Under the pieces are notes generated by a model. The model searched no databases, had not been told where the DNA came from, and worked only from the letters and a program-made list of their open reading frames with translations. Positions 29,910 to 38,687 of a stretch of 64,000 nucleotides of DNA are shown here, piece by piece. The position numbers and the translations under genes were made by a program. The DNA is from Ruminococcus sp. (GTDB taxonomy: Bacteria > Bacillota > Clostridia > Oscillospirales > Ruminococcaceae). Each line of letters begins with the position of its first letter. Position 1 is the stretch's first letter. The stretch covers positions 62,001-126,000 of the forward strand of contig JAJBSV010000008.1 in assembly GCA_020861185.1 (NCBI GenBank), written 5' to 3'.

Positions 29910-30956
29910 TCAGACATTCAGATAGCCCTTCAATACCTTCAGGGTGTTCATAATTCCGTCAACGTGGCTTCTTTCATAGCCGTGGCTTACATAAACGCCC
30001 GCCCCGATAAGTCCGTGACGGATGTCATATCCCGCTCTCAGGGTAGCCTCAACATCGGAACCGTAGTGCGGATAGACATCGACAGCATAGTCCGCACCCT
30101 CTTTTTTGGCGGCGGCGATGAGCTTTGAAACCACCTGATAGTTATACGGTCCGCCGGAGTCCTTTGCGCAGATAGAAACCTGTCTTTCGGTGCAGGTAAG
30201 TCCGTTTCCGACGCATCCCATATCTACGCTGATTGCTTCGGTAACGCCTTCGGGAACAGAGCCGGAACCACCGTGACCGACTTCCTCATAAACCGTAACG
30301 TGTACATAGGTCTTTCTCGGAAGCTTGATGTTGTTGTCGGCGATATAATTCGCAAAGCCTAAGAGTATTCCGACGGAAAGCTTATCATCAAGGAATCTCG
30401 ATTTGATATATCCCGACTGGGTAAGTCTCGTTCTCGGTTCAAAGCAGACTATGTCTCCGACTGCAATTCCGAGCTTCCTGACATCATCGGCAGACTTTAC
30501 ATTCTCGTCAATCACGACTTCCATCGTGTCGAAGCTTCTCTTTGTAGAATGATATTCTCCGTTGACGTGGACGCTTGCATTGCAGAGCTGTAGGGTTCCT
30601 TCATAGACAAATTGCTCACGGGTATAAATTCTCACGTTTTCTGCTTCGGCATTGTTTGCTTCCATTCCGCCTAGGTTAGTGATTTTAAGCCTTCCTGAGC
30701 CGGTAATTTCGCAGACCATACCGCCCAAGGTATCGGTGTGAGCTTCAAGAAGAAGGGCATCATCCTTGGCAACTCCGCCTAAATCGACGATAACTCCGCC
30801 CTTCTCGGTGATGGTAGCCTTAAAGCCCAAACCTTCAAATTCATCCTTCACCCAAGCCGCGGCTCTTTCGGTGTACCCCGATGGGCTGTCTATAGCTAAA
30901 AGTTCACAGGCTTTCTTTCTTGCAAAATCGCGGTATTTTATGTCCATCTCAGGCAT
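29910..30956 (-). CDS. M42-family metallo-aminopeptidase
   Basis: Cytoplasmic co-catalytic dizinc peptidase of the M42 family (348 residues). Ligand and catalytic segments seen are LLEAHTDTLGG (His and Asp, about 80), RFLDDKLSVG (bridging Asp), VYEEVGHGG (catalytic and ligand Glu), AISVDMG (Asp) and SHGYERSHVDG (His, near the C terminus). The family removes N-terminal residues from peptides and forms large tetrahedral assemblies. The ATG at 30956 has AAGGAG at 9 bases; the ATG at 30965 overlaps that site. It is 16 bp after the glycosyltransferase reading frame, in the plsY unit. Confidence 0.9.
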   Translation of the reverse strand: MPEMDIKYRDFARKKACELLAIDSPSGYTERAAAWVKDEFEGLGFKATITEKGGVIVDLGGVAKDDALLLEAHTDTLGGMVCEITGSGRLKITNLGGMEANNAEAENVRIYTREQFVYEGTLQLCNASVHVNGEYHSTKRSFDTMEVVIDENVKSADDVRKLGIAVGDIVCFEPRTRLTQSGYIKSRFLDDKLSVGILLGFANYIADNNIKLPRKTYVHVTVYEEVGHGGSGSVPEGVTEAISVDMGCVGNGLTCTERQVSICAKDSGGPYNYQVVSKLIAAAKKEGADYAVDVYPHYGSDVEATLRAGYDIRHGLIGAGVYVSHGYERSHVDGIMNTLKVLKGYLNV

Positions 30957-30972
30957 ATCAAACATCTCCTTA

Positions 30973-32110
30973 TTAATTTTCGACTTCGGCAGTTACTTCT
31001 GCAATCAGCTTTTCGGCGAGATTGCATATGTCGGAAGCCGCATCCGGATTTATAGTTTCGTGTTGTCGCTTTATCATATCAAGTCGGTGCTGTCGGTCGC
31101 CAAAATACTCCAAAGCCTTGTATATACTATTCCTATTAGGCTTGACCTTCAGGCTCATGCCCTTATCGGAAAAGTAGTTCATGTTTATAGTTTCACACCC
31201 GGGAATAGGAGTGATATGAGCTATCGGTACACCGGCTGCTGCAGCTTCGGTTGACGAGAGCCCTCCCGGCTTTGTAAAGCAAACCTCGCAAAGCTTGAAA
31301 AGCTCAGGCATCTTTTCTGTAAAGCGATACATAATTATGTCGTTTCCGTATATCGCATAGAGCTTCTCAAAAAGTTTGTTGTTATTTCCGCAGACCACAA
31401 TAAGCTTCGTGTGCCCGTCCTGATGACACCATTCTTCGAGAATTCTTACTATTTTCTTGAGTTTCCCGGCGCCCATGCTTCCGCCGCAGACAAGAAGATA
31501 TTTAAAGGCGGGGTCAAGATTGAGATCTTTCTTCAGGTCTTCCTTAGTTGCCTTTTCTGAGAATCTCGCACTTGTAGGAATTCCATATCCGTAGATAGTG
31601 TGTAGTGACAATCCCTTTTGGGCAAATTCTGAAACGAAATCCTTGCCGGGGGGCGATGAAAGCATCTGCTTTGATTTCACGCTCAAATGGAATGCAGGCA
31701 TAGTCGGTGGCGATAAATATCGTTTTCGGAAGATCAATACCGTTGTCCTTGAGCGCCGTCAGCATCTCGCCTGCAAACAGGTGAGTGGTGATGATTGTGT
31801 CGTAGTGGTTTTCTTCCAGATGCTTCTTCAAGGCTTTCGCAGGCTTGCGGTTGGCAAAATATATCGGTGAACGACAGGGGAGCTTCGACACAGCATCTCC
31901 GATTTTGTAAACAAGCCCGAACAGCTTCGGGGTAGATGTAACTGTTCTGATATACGCGTTATCGACAAACCGAGCCAGAAAACTGCTTTCGAGCGTATAT
32001 GGATTTATAAATTCCGTTTCGTGCCCGCGCCTTTCAAGCTCTTCCTTGACAGCCTGAGCCGCGGCGTTGTGACCGCCACCGGTGCCCATCGAAAGTATCA
32101 ATGCTTCCAC
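30973..32110 (-). pseudogene. Diacylglycerol/MGDG-type glycosyltransferase, frameshifted
   Basis: Two overlapping open frames together make one GT28-type glycosyltransferase of the processive diacylglycerol glucosyltransferase (UgtP)/MGDG synthase family. The N-terminal half (from the GTG at 32110: LSMGTGGGHNAAAQAVKEEL) is in one frame. The C-terminal half (YLLVCGGSMGAGKL, CFTKPGGLSSTEAAAAGVPIAHI) is in the next. The break falls at a run of six G on the plus strand (31648-31653). Removing one base restores IAPGKDFVSEF and gives a normal protein of 378 residues. It could be a sequencing error, a recent mutation or a phase-variable tract. The start overlaps the plsY end by 13 bp, and the product would make glycolipids from plsY-derived lipids. 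Confidence 0.85.
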
Positions 32111-32739
32111 GCCAGATTCACCTCAATTTCTTCCCGTTCTTCCGGACTCCTGTGGAGTCTGTACATCACCGCTACAGTGATGAAAATAAACCCAATCGGC
32201 AGAGCGACCATTTTGGTTTTAAGACCGAAAATACATAATGCAACCAGAGTGGTTAAATATGATATTGCAGTTCTGTATAAATGGGGCGATATTTTCAGGA
32301 TAAGAGAGAAGAAGATAAACGAAATTGCCATGAAGAGCAGGGGCTGATAAATCGGAACCAGCCCGATAAGACAGCCAAATGTTGTGGCTATTCCTTTTCC
32401 ACCGTTGAAGCTGTTGAAGATTGAAAATGCGTGTCCGATAACAGGAGCCGCAAGAACGAATGCGAATGCAACATCGGTGCAAGGCGTTGCATCCGAATAT
32501 GTACCGAAAGTTAAGAACAGTCTTATCGGGATTATGCCCTTGAGAACATCGCATATAAGAGTGAGCATTCCGCACCAGAATCCTCCGTATGTAAAAGCAT
32601 TCGATACTCCGGGATTGCGGTCTTTTGCCTTTTCGATTATGTCTCCCTTATGAAAAGCCTTTGCCCATATCGGTGCAAACAAAACACTGCCCGAAAGATA
32701 TCCTAAGATAATGAATGGCAGTATTGTCAACGGAAACAT
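32098..32739 (-). CDS. plsY: Glycerol-3-phosphate acyltransferase, PlsY family
   Basis: A polytopic membrane protein of 213 residues. The PlsY motifs are GYLSGSVLFAPI at the N terminus, DRNPGVSNAF (motif 1, about 40-49) and GHAFSIFNSFNGGKGIATTFG (motif 2, about 98-118). It would transfer an acyl group from acyl-phosphate to glycerol-3-phosphate as the first step of phospholipid synthesis. The motifs vary from the classical form (DRNPG instead of SGNPG-like, FNGGKG instead of FKGGKG), so a paralogue is possible. Start ATG at 32739 lies 9 bases after AAGGA. It is followed by a lipid glycosyltransferase. Confidence 0.8.
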   Translation of the reverse strand: MFPLTILPFIILGYLSGSVLFAPIWAKAFHKGDIIEKAKDRNPGVSNAFTYGGFWCGMLTLICDVLKGIIPIRLFLTFGTYSDATPCTDVAFAFVLAAPVIGHAFSIFNSFNGGKGIATTFGCLIGLVPIYQPLLFMAISFIFFSLILKISPHLYRTAISYLTTLVALCIFGLKTKMVALPIGFIFITVAVMYRLHRSPEEREEIEVNLAWKH

Positions 32740-32781
32740 CAAATCACGTCCTTGCTCAGTTTATATTTTACCCTTGCACTA

Positions 32782-32810
32782 AGTATAACCGATATTTCAC
32801 CCGTTTTCAA
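32782..32810 (-). promoter_or_regulatory. Sigma-A promoter for plsY-glycosyltransferase-peptidase
   Basis: On the minus strand TTGAAA (32805-32810) and TATACT (32782-32787) are 17 bp apart. Confidence 0.72.
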
Positions 32811-32848
32811 GTCTTTTGTCCCAAAAAGGGAAATGTGGGCGAACAATT

Positions 32849-32914
32849 ATTAAGAAATCGGGCGAAATCTTAATATCTTTTTGTATGGCATCTTAATCTC
32901 TTTTGTGGTACAAT
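32849..32914 (+). promoter_or_regulatory. Promoter with repeated TCTTAAT half-sites for the two-component system
   Basis: The 7-mer TCTTAAT occurs at 32868-32874 and 32891-32897 (23 bp apart) and inverted as ATTAAGA at 32849-32855. TACAAT at 32909-32914 is preceded by an extended TGG. No good -35 exists; the second half-site occupies that region. This suggests an activator-dependent promoter, perhaps bound by the response regulator it drives. Confidence 0.5.
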
Positions 32915-32957
32915 ATCTATATCATCATAAGATGGAGAAGAAAAGAGGAAGAAATTC

Positions 32958-33659
32958 ATGGGAAATTATAGTGTACTTATCTGCGACGACGAGCCGGATA
33001 TTGTGAATGCTCTGAAGATTTATCTTAAAAATGAGGGATATGATTTCTTTACCGCTTATAACGGTCGGGATGCTTTGAGAATCCTCCATGACGAGAAAAT
33101 AGATGTGTGTGTTATGGACATCATGATGCCGGAGATGGATGGAATTGCGACATTGAGTGAGCTGAGAAGCTTTTCAAATGTCCCTGCTATATTCCTGACG
33201 GCGAAGTCTGAAGACACCGACAAAGTTCTGGGGCTGAACCTCGGTGCCGACGACTATGTCACGAAACCTTTCAATGCCGTTGAACTGACTGCGAGGATCC
33301 GTTCGCAAATCAGAAGATACACTATGTTGGGAAGTGCTCCCGCAAGTCCCGACACGCTCAAAATCGGCGGAATCCAGATAAGATATGAGGACAAGCAAGT
33401 GACCGTTGATGGTGAGGTCGTCTCACTCACTCCGAAGGAATACAGCATCTTAAGATTTCTTATGGAGCACCCGGGCGAATGCTTTTCACCTCCGGAAATA
33501 TATCGTGCCGTTTGGGGAGATGTTCCGATAGGTGTCAACAACGCCGTGGCTGTACATATGCGTCACTTAAGAGAGAAGATAGAGATTGACTCTGCGGCTC
33601 CAAGATACTTGAAAGTAGTATGGGGAAAGGGTTATAAATTTGAAAGACCAAAGAATTAA
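32958..33659 (+). CDS. OmpR/PhoB-family response regulator
   Basis: A 233-residue regulator. The receiver has the acidic pair Asp10-Asp11 (ICDDEP), phospho-acceptor Asp54 (CVMDIMMPEMDG), Thr81 and Lys103 (YVTKPF). The C-terminal winged helix (about 135-230) has SLTPKEYSILRFLMEHPG and NNAVAVHMRHLREKIE, typical of OmpR-type DNA-binding domains. It is 31 bp upstream of its histidine kinase. The stimulus is unknown. Confidence 0.95.
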   Translation: MGNYSVLICDDEPDIVNALKIYLKNEGYDFFTAYNGRDALRILHDEKIDVCVMDIMMPEMDGIATLSELRSFSNVPAIFLTAKSEDTDKVLGLNLGADDYVTKPFNAVELTARIRSQIRRYTMLGSAPASPDTLKIGGIQIRYEDKQVTVDGEVVSLTPKEYSILRFLMEHPGECFSPPEIYRAVWGDVPIGVNNAVAVHMRHLREKIEIDSAAPRYLKVVWGKGYKFERPKN

Positions 33660-33690
33660 TTTTAGTACTGGAGAACAGGAGGCTTGAGTT

Positions 33691-36078
33691 ATGATAAGTA
33701 GCACAAGAAAGCGGGGAAGACTCTGGGTAAAAGTGACAGCGTTTGTCTTTCTTGTTTTGGCTGTGATGATATTTGCAGGCAGTGCACTCGCCGCAATTAT
33801 CCTCTATTATTACGATGCCTATTATTTAGATAATTACACTATTATGGATGATTATATTTCCAACGAAACCGAGCTCAAGAAGAATCTTACTGGGATATAT
33901 CTTTCGGGATATGAGCCATACGGTTATCCCGCTGAGGCGTTGGATGAGGCGGTTTTCTACGATTCGTATGACTATGAAACATCAACATATGACGCTACCG
34001 TTGGCTATAGCTATCTCTTTGATGATGAATTTATCGAATACTATGCCATCAACTACGACGATTACGAAGATATTTCTCCGCTGTTCGGCTTCTACTATTA
34101 CGAGGACGAGACGCCCATAGAGTGGCTCGAAGAAATTTTAAATGTTTCATATGCGGAATCTGAAACCCTGATTACCGAAGAGGACCTTGACAGCTTCGGC
34201 GATTATATCGAGATTTACTATCCCGAGGGCAGAAGCAATTTCAGGATTGATGTGAGTAACTCAGCCAATGAGACACTTTATTCTAACTATGCTTTTGCAG
34301 ATGGCGAGGATACTGACCTGACATCTTCATCGGAGGATTACACCGTCACCGTAAAGGGTGAACCAATGGTCGTCGAGGTTATCACCTACACTTATGATGA
34401 AGCTGTAAGCTGTCTCAGCATGTTTTCAGAGCTCGACGACTTGCTTGAAGTTTTGGGATTTGAGATTTCGATTGATCAGGAGGACGGCGAGATAATTTAT
34501 TGCACCCATATTGTGCTCTCTCAGGTTCTGTCTGAAACTCTGACAGTAACCGCCAGTCTGCCTTCGTTACTTGAAAACTTCACTGTGCATGACGATGTCT
34601 ATATCAAGCTTACGAGAATTAACACGCTCCTCAGCAACAAAGATAACTTTATCGCCATGATGGTTATGACAGTAATAGTGACACTCGTATGCTTTGTGAT
34701 ACTCATGACAACTTCGGGACACTTTCCTGAATATGAAGGCACTCACCTCGTGCTTGCGGACAAAATACCGTTGGAACTATATCTGTTCCTAGTTGGCGTT
34801 GTGCTTTTCAGCTCTCTATATATCATCTCAGAAACTATCTATATTGACCTTGAAGCAAGGTTGCTTCAATATCTGATTTTTGCTCTTTGTGCGGGAGTAT
34901 CGGCGGGCGCGGTAATGCTTGTCCTGATGACTTGCTCTGCAAGAGTCAAGGCAAGGCGGTTCTTTAAAAACACAATCATCTTCGGCTCACTGATATGGCT
35001 GTTTAACTTCTTCAGGAAGCTTATCAGAAACCGCAAATACGCCACGAAGCTTAAATTTATCCTTATAGGCGTTCTGATATATGATTTTTTGTGCTTTTTG
35101 TTACTTCTTGTGGATGCCTTCATGGGGCTTCTCATGTTCACTGTAGGAAACCTCGCAGTCCTGATTGCGGCTCTCGTCTATGCCATGGGCGTCAGAAAGC
35201 TTGAAGAAGCCGCTCAGGCTATATCCGAAGGCAAGACCGAGACGGTTGTCGATAATGACGGGCTTTATTTCGGTCTCGGAAAATTTGCCGGACACCTGAA
35301 CAACATTAACGACGGCATTCAGGCAGCTGTCGACGAGAGCCTTCGCTCCGAAAGGCTGAAGACCGAGCTCATAACCAACGTATCCCACGACCTGAAAACG
35401 CCTTTGACTTCCATAGTCAATTATGTCGATATCCTCTCAAAAGAGAACATCCAGCCCGATTCCGCAAAAGAGTATGTAGATGTGCTTGTCCGCCAATCCC
35501 AAAGAATGAAGAAGCTTATTGATGACCTTGTCGAAGCTTCAAAGGCTCAGGCTGGTGCGATTCCCGTAGCTCTTGAGAAGACCGATATGTCGATACTCCT
35601 GACTCAGGCAACAGCCGAATATGAGGACAGGCTTGAAGCAACCGGGCTCAAGCTCGTCGTAACGACTCCCGAAAAGCCTATGCTGGCGCTTGTCGACGGA
35701 AGGCTGATGTGGAGGGTGTTCGATAATCTTATGGGGAATATCCTTAAATATGCTCAGCCGAACACTCGGGTCTATGTCTCTGCGGAAGAGCTTGACGGTA
35801 AAATACAGATTATCTTCAAGAACATCTCGAAATACGAGCTCAATATTTCAAGTGATGAGCTTATGGAGCGCTTCGTCAGGGGAGATTCCTCCCGTTCAAC
35901 CGAAGGTAGCGGCTTGGGACTTTCGATTGCAAAGAGCCTTTGTGCTCTCAATAACGTCGATTTCAATATTGTAATTGACGGAGACTTGTACAAGGCTGAG
36001 CTCACAATGGATGAGCTTCCGCCCGAGCCGGAGCCGTCGAACGGAGAAACTCTTCCGGCGGTTGTAGTCGAGGAATAA
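33691..36078 (+). CDS. Membrane sensor histidine kinase
   Basis: A 795-residue kinase. One N-terminal helix (about 12-37) precedes a Tyr/Asp/Glu-rich extracellular domain of nearly 290 residues that I do not recognise. A cluster of about six helices follows (about 325-510). The HisKA motif NVSHDLKTPLTS has the phospho-acceptor His566. The ATPase part shows the N box (FDNLMGNILKYA) and GSGLGLSIAKSL. The helix cluster between sensor and kinase is unusual for a simple two-helix sensor. It pairs with the response regulator 31 bp upstream, has an AGGAGG ribosome site, and is followed by a terminator. Confidence 0.92.
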   Translation: MISSTRKRGRLWVKVTAFVFLVLAVMIFAGSALAAIILYYYDAYYLDNYTIMDDYISNETELKKNLTGIYLSGYEPYGYPAEALDEAVFYDSYDYETSTYDATVGYSYLFDDEFIEYYAINYDDYEDISPLFGFYYYEDETPIEWLEEILNVSYAESETLITEEDLDSFGDYIEIYYPEGRSNFRIDVSNSANETLYSNYAFADGEDTDLTSSSEDYTVTVKGEPMVVEVITYTYDEAVSCLSMFSELDDLLEVLGFEISIDQEDGEIIYCTHIVLSQVLSETLTVTASLPSLLENFTVHDDVYIKLTRINTLLSNKDNFIAMMVMTVIVTLVCFVILMTTSGHFPEYEGTHLVLADKIPLELYLFLVGVVLFSSLYIISETIYIDLEARLLQYLIFALCAGVSAGAVMLVLMTCSARVKARRFFKNTIIFGSLIWLFNFFRKLIRNRKYATKLKFILIGVLIYDFLCFLLLLVDAFMGLLMFTVGNLAVLIAALVYAMGVRKLEEAAQAISEGKTETVVDNDGLYFGLGKFAGHLNNINDGIQAAVDESLRSERLKTELITNVSHDLKTPLTSIVNYVDILSKENIQPDSAKEYVDVLVRQSQRMKKLIDDLVEASKAQAGAIPVALEKTDMSILLTQATAEYEDRLEATGLKLVVTTPEKPMLALVDGRLMWRVFDNLMGNILKYAQPNTRVYVSAEELDGKIQIIFKNISKYELNISSDELMERFVRGDSSRSTEGSGLGLSIAKSLCALNNVDFNIVIDGDLYKAELTMDELPPEPEPSNGETLPAVVVEE

Positions 36079-36079
36079 C

Positions 36080-36119
36080 AAAATCCCGTTTCTCAGGAAA
36101 AGAGAAACGGGATTATTTT
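36080..36119. terminator. Bidirectional terminator after the sensor kinase
   Basis: A perfect 13-bp stem AATCCCGTTTCTC/GAGAAACGGGATT (36082-36094 with 36102-36114) lies between the convergent kinase and gap genes, T-rich on both sides. Confidence 0.88.
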
Positions 36120-36139
36120 GTACTAAGTTATAGCTTCGA

Positions 36140-37216
36140 TTAAGCGAGCTCTGCGAAGTACTTGATGGTTCTGACCATCTGGCTGGTGTAGGAGTTCTCG
36201 TTATCATACCAAGAAACTACCTGTACCTGATAGAGATCATCGGTGAGCTTAGCAACCATAGTCTGAGTTGCATCGAAGAGGGAACCGTATCTCATGCCGA
36301 CAACGTCGGAAGAAACGATAGGATCTTCGTTGTAACCAAAGGACTCGGAAGAAGCAGCCTTCATAGCGGCGTTGATGCCTTCCTTGGTGATGTTCTCGCC
36401 CTTGACAACAGCGGTGAGGATGGTGGTGGAACCGGTGGTAACGGGAACTCTCTGAGCGGAGCCAATGAGCTTGCCGTTGAGTTCAGGGATTACCAATCCG
36501 ATAGCCTTAGCGGCACCGGTGGAATTAGGAACGATATTAGCAGCACCTGCTCTTGCACGACGAAGGTCGCCCTTACGGTGAGGACCATCGAGAATCATCT
36601 GGTCGCCGGTGTAAGCATGGATGGTGGACATGATACCGCTCTGGATAGGAGCATAATCATTGAGAGCCTTAGCCATAGGAGCCAAGCAGTTGGTGGTGCA
36701 GGAAGCTGCAGAGATGATGGTGTCCTCAGCGGTGAGGGTCTTCTCGTTGACGCTGTAAACAACGGTGGGAAGATCGTTGCCTGCAGGAGCAGAGATAACA
36801 ACCTTCTTTGCGCCGGCGTCGATGTGAGCCTGGCTCTTTGCCTTTGAGCAGTAGAAGCCGGTGCACTCGAGAACTACGTCAACTCCAAGCTCGCCCCAAG
36901 GAAGCTCGGAAGCATTGGGCTTTGCATAAATGGTGATTTCCTTACCGTCGACGATGATAGCACCGGGAACTGTAACGGTCTTGCCGTCCTCAGCATAAAC
37001 AGCGGGCTTTACATCAACGGTGTGAGCGTTCTCGCCGATTCTTCCGCAGTAGCCGCCCTGAGCGGTATCATACTTGAGAAGGTGAGCGAGCATCTCAGGC
37101 TTTGTGAGATCGTTGATTGCTACGATTTCGTATCCTTCAGCACCGAACATCTGGCGGAAAGCAAGACGTCCGATTCTGCCGAATCCGTTAATCGCTACTT
37201 TTACAGACTTAGACAT
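36140..37216 (-). CDS. gap: Glyceraldehyde-3-phosphate dehydrogenase, type I
   Basis: Glycolytic phosphorylating dehydrogenase of 358 residues. The NAD-binding GFGRIGR loop (11-17) and Asp36 in INDLTKP favour NAD over NADP. Catalytic Cys173 ([12 protein letters not shown]) and His200 ([11 protein letters not shown]) are present, as is [15 protein letters not shown] near the end. It is about 20 residues longer than the common 335-residue form because of an insertion in the first half. Codon use looks highly biased, as expected of an abundant enzyme. It has a strong single-gene promoter and an AATTGGAGG-type ribosome site. Confidence 0.96.
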   Translation of the reverse strand: MSKSVKVAINGFGRIGRLAFRQMFGAEGYEIVAINDLTKPEMLAHLLKYDTAQGGYCGRIGENAHTVDVKPAVYAEDGKTVTVPGAIIVDGKEITIYAKPNASELPWGELGVDVVLECTGFYCSKAKSQAHIDAGAKKVVISAPAGNDLPTVVYSVNEKTLTAEDTIISAASCTTNCLAPMAKALNDYAPIQSGIMSTIHAYTGDQMILDGPHRKGDLRRARAGAANIVPNSTGAAKAIGLVIPELNGKLIGSAQRVPVTTGSTTILTAVVKGENITKEGINAAMKAASSESFGYNEDPIVSSDVVGMRYGSLFDATQTMVAKLTDDLYQVQVVSWYDNENSYTSQMVRTIKYFAELA

Positions 37217-37255
37217 AATATAAAAACCTCCAATAGTGTTTTTTTATGCTCTTAT

Positions 37256-37284
37256 ATTCTACACCATTTTGTCGCAGTTTGCAA
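37256..37284 (-). promoter_or_regulatory. Sigma-A promoter for gap
   Basis: On the minus strand TTGCAA (37279-37284) and TAGAAT (37256-37261) are 17 bp apart, about 40 bp before gap. Confidence 0.75.
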
Positions 37285-37472
37285 GACCTTTGTCCGAAAA
37301 ATGCGCATGTTTGCAGGAAAATTTTTCGTTAAGGGCTTCATAAGACAAGATAAATGTCCGTTTTATGTTGTATTGCTTCTTAAAGATTCGCCGTTTGGCA
37401 GACTCAATACTTCTATTTTTGTCAGGCTCGTAATATAAATTAGTAAAAAGTATTAGGAGTGAGAGCGAGCTT

Positions 37473-37742
37473 ATGACGGAAATACCGATGGACAGAGAAC
37501 GCCCGATAATTTTAGGCGAATACATAGTTGAAAACAGGGCGACCGTCCGACAGGCGGCAAAAGAGTTCGGAATCAGCAAATCCACGGTTCATCAGGACGT
37601 CAGCAAAAGACTGCAAAAAGTAGAACCTTCGCTCTACGAAGAGGTCAAGGTTATCCTTGACATCAACAAGAAGGAAAGGCATATCCGTGGCGGAGAAGCC
37701 ACCAAGAGGAAATATGAGATGGCGGCAATGCACAACCGCTGA
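37473..37742 (+). CDS. spoIIID: Sporulation transcriptional regulator SpoIIID
   Basis: An 89-residue helix-turn-helix protein matching SpoIIID: PIILGEYIVENRATVRQAAKEFGISKSTVHQDVSKRL (about 10-46) contains the helix-turn-helix, followed by the basic tail KKERHIRGGEATKRKYE. It controls mother-cell gene expression with sigma-E and sigma-K. I could not find a confident sigma-E or sigma-A promoter in front of it. A near-match to the SpoIIID site lies at 37341-37350 (TAAGACAAGA) and might reflect autoregulation. Its presence indicates a spore former or recent descendant. Confidence 0.94.
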   Translation: MTEIPMDRERPIILGEYIVENRATVRQAAKEFGISKSTVHQDVSKRLQKVEPSLYEEVKVILDINKKERHIRGGEATKRKYEMAAMHNR

Positions 37743-37752
37743 AGTAAATATC

Positions 37753-37789
37753 AAGCCGCACCATTTAAATTTGGTGCGGCTTTTCTTTT
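37753..37789 (+). terminator. Terminator after spoIIID
   Basis: An 11-bp stem AAGCCGCACCA/TGGTGCGGCTT (37753-37763 with 37772-37782) is followed by TTCTTTT. Confidence 0.88.
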
Positions 37790-37853
37790 GTGCGGATAAG
37801 TCAAGATAGACAAGAAAAATTGATACTTATACAAAAATTATTGTAAAAAGTGC

Positions 37854-37882
37854 TTGACAAGCGTGTCGAAACGTGGTATCAT
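37854..37882 (+). promoter_or_regulatory. Sigma-A promoter of the 38-codon gene, with an internal 0A box
   Basis: TTGACA (37854-37859) and TATCAT (37877-37882) are 17 bp apart. A perfect Spo0A box TGTCGAA sits at 37864-37870 inside the spacer, where a bound protein would repress. Confidence 0.72.
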
Positions 37883-37954
37883 GAACGTACTTCACAAAAA
37901 TCAGATACTATCTGAGAAAACAAAATCAAAAATCATATATAGGAGGGCAATTAT

Positions 37955-38071
37955 ATGGACAAAGAATACGAAAAGCACGAAATGGAAATTATCAACTATG
38001 AAGAAAACGAGTGGATTGTGACTTCAGCCAATAGGCTCAAAATGATTGACCTCTATGATGAAGATGAGTAA
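37955..38071 (+). CDS. Small acidic protein, 38 residues, unknown function
   Basis: I do not recognise this gene. The open frame MDKEYEKHEMEIINYEEN... ends in LYDEDE. About a third of its residues are Asp or Glu, with few basic ones and no membrane helix, signal or Cys. Evidence that it is real: a near-consensus promoter, an AGGAGG ribosome site 8 bases before the ATG, and an immediate terminator. The transcription unit is thus devoted to this frame alone. An internal 0A box in the promoter points to Spo0A-type control. A small regulatory partner, a peptide precursor or a coding small RNA are all possible. Confidence 0.65.
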   Translation: MDKEYEKHEMEIINYEENEWIVTSANRLKMIDLYDEDE

Positions 38072-38087
38072 AATTAGTGCACAATCT

Positions 38088-38125
38088 TAAAGCCTCTTCG
38101 CTTTTTACGAAGAGGCTTTATTTTT
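38088..38125 (+). terminator. Terminator after the 38-codon gene
   Basis: A 13-bp stem TAAAGCCTCTTCG/CGAAGAGGCTTTA (38088-38100 with 38108-38120) is followed by TTTTT. Confidence 0.9.
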
Positions 38126-38145
38126 GCACTGTTGTCTTCAGAATA

Positions 38146-38634
38146 TCAGAGCGTTACGTTATGTCTGACCATTTCAGAAATTCTCGCGATAAATTCGGAA
38201 TTGGTAACTTTTCCGGTCTTCGCCGAAATACTATTGCCGAAAATATCGTTCAGTTGTTCTGAATCTCCTCTGTCCCAAAGGACAGTGATTGCGTGACGAA
38301 TAGCTCGCTCGACACACGCCGCGTTTGTGTCAGACAGAGTTGCAATCTCGGGATAAAGGCACGATGTAACATGCCTATGAAGACATGTAGGGGAGTCCAA
38401 AGTAAGCTTTATTGCGGCTTTGAGGTACTCATAACCGCAGAGACTTGCGGGCATGCCCAACTTTGCCAGTAAGTCAGACAGATACGGTTCGAATTCAGGT
38501 GAGGCATTATGGATTCCCTCCGGCATGTTTTCTTTTGCAACGAATTTCATGATTTCCGCTATATCGCCGGTACAGCAGACTATTGATCCGACATCCTCGG
38601 TAATCTTGATGAGACTATACATTGCGTTTTCCAT
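38146..38634 (-). CDS. Stand-alone Spo0A C-terminal DNA-binding domain protein
   Basis: A 162-residue protein. Residues about 55-160 match the effector domain of Spo0A (KLGMPASLCGYEYLKAAI; the recognition segment AACVERAIRHAITVLWDRG; TNSEFIARISEMVR at the end). The helix that contacts the 0A box is well conserved. The first 50 residues do not form a receiver domain: there is no acidic pocket, phospho-Asp or Lys, so activity would not depend on phosphorylation in the usual way. It faces spoIIID and the 38-codon gene and has two 0A-like boxes in its own promoter region. It could compete with or replace Spo0A at some sites. Confidence 0.88.
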   Translation of the reverse strand: MENAMYSLIKITEDVGSIVCCTGDIAEIMKFVAKENMPEGIHNASPEFEPYLSDLLAKLGMPASLCGYEYLKAAIKLTLDSPTCLHRHVTSCLYPEIATLSDTNAACVERAIRHAITVLWDRGDSEQLNDIFGNSISAKTGKVTNSEFIARISEMVRHNVTL

Positions 38635-38687
38635 GTTAAACCCTCTCTATACTTGTTTGTTATCGGCTTTATTCGCCTTCTTCCTAT

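Noticed and set aside
37285..37472. Sigma-E-type promoter for spoIIID
   Set aside because: I found no convincing -35/-10 pair with correct spacing; only a near-match to a SpoIIID site.
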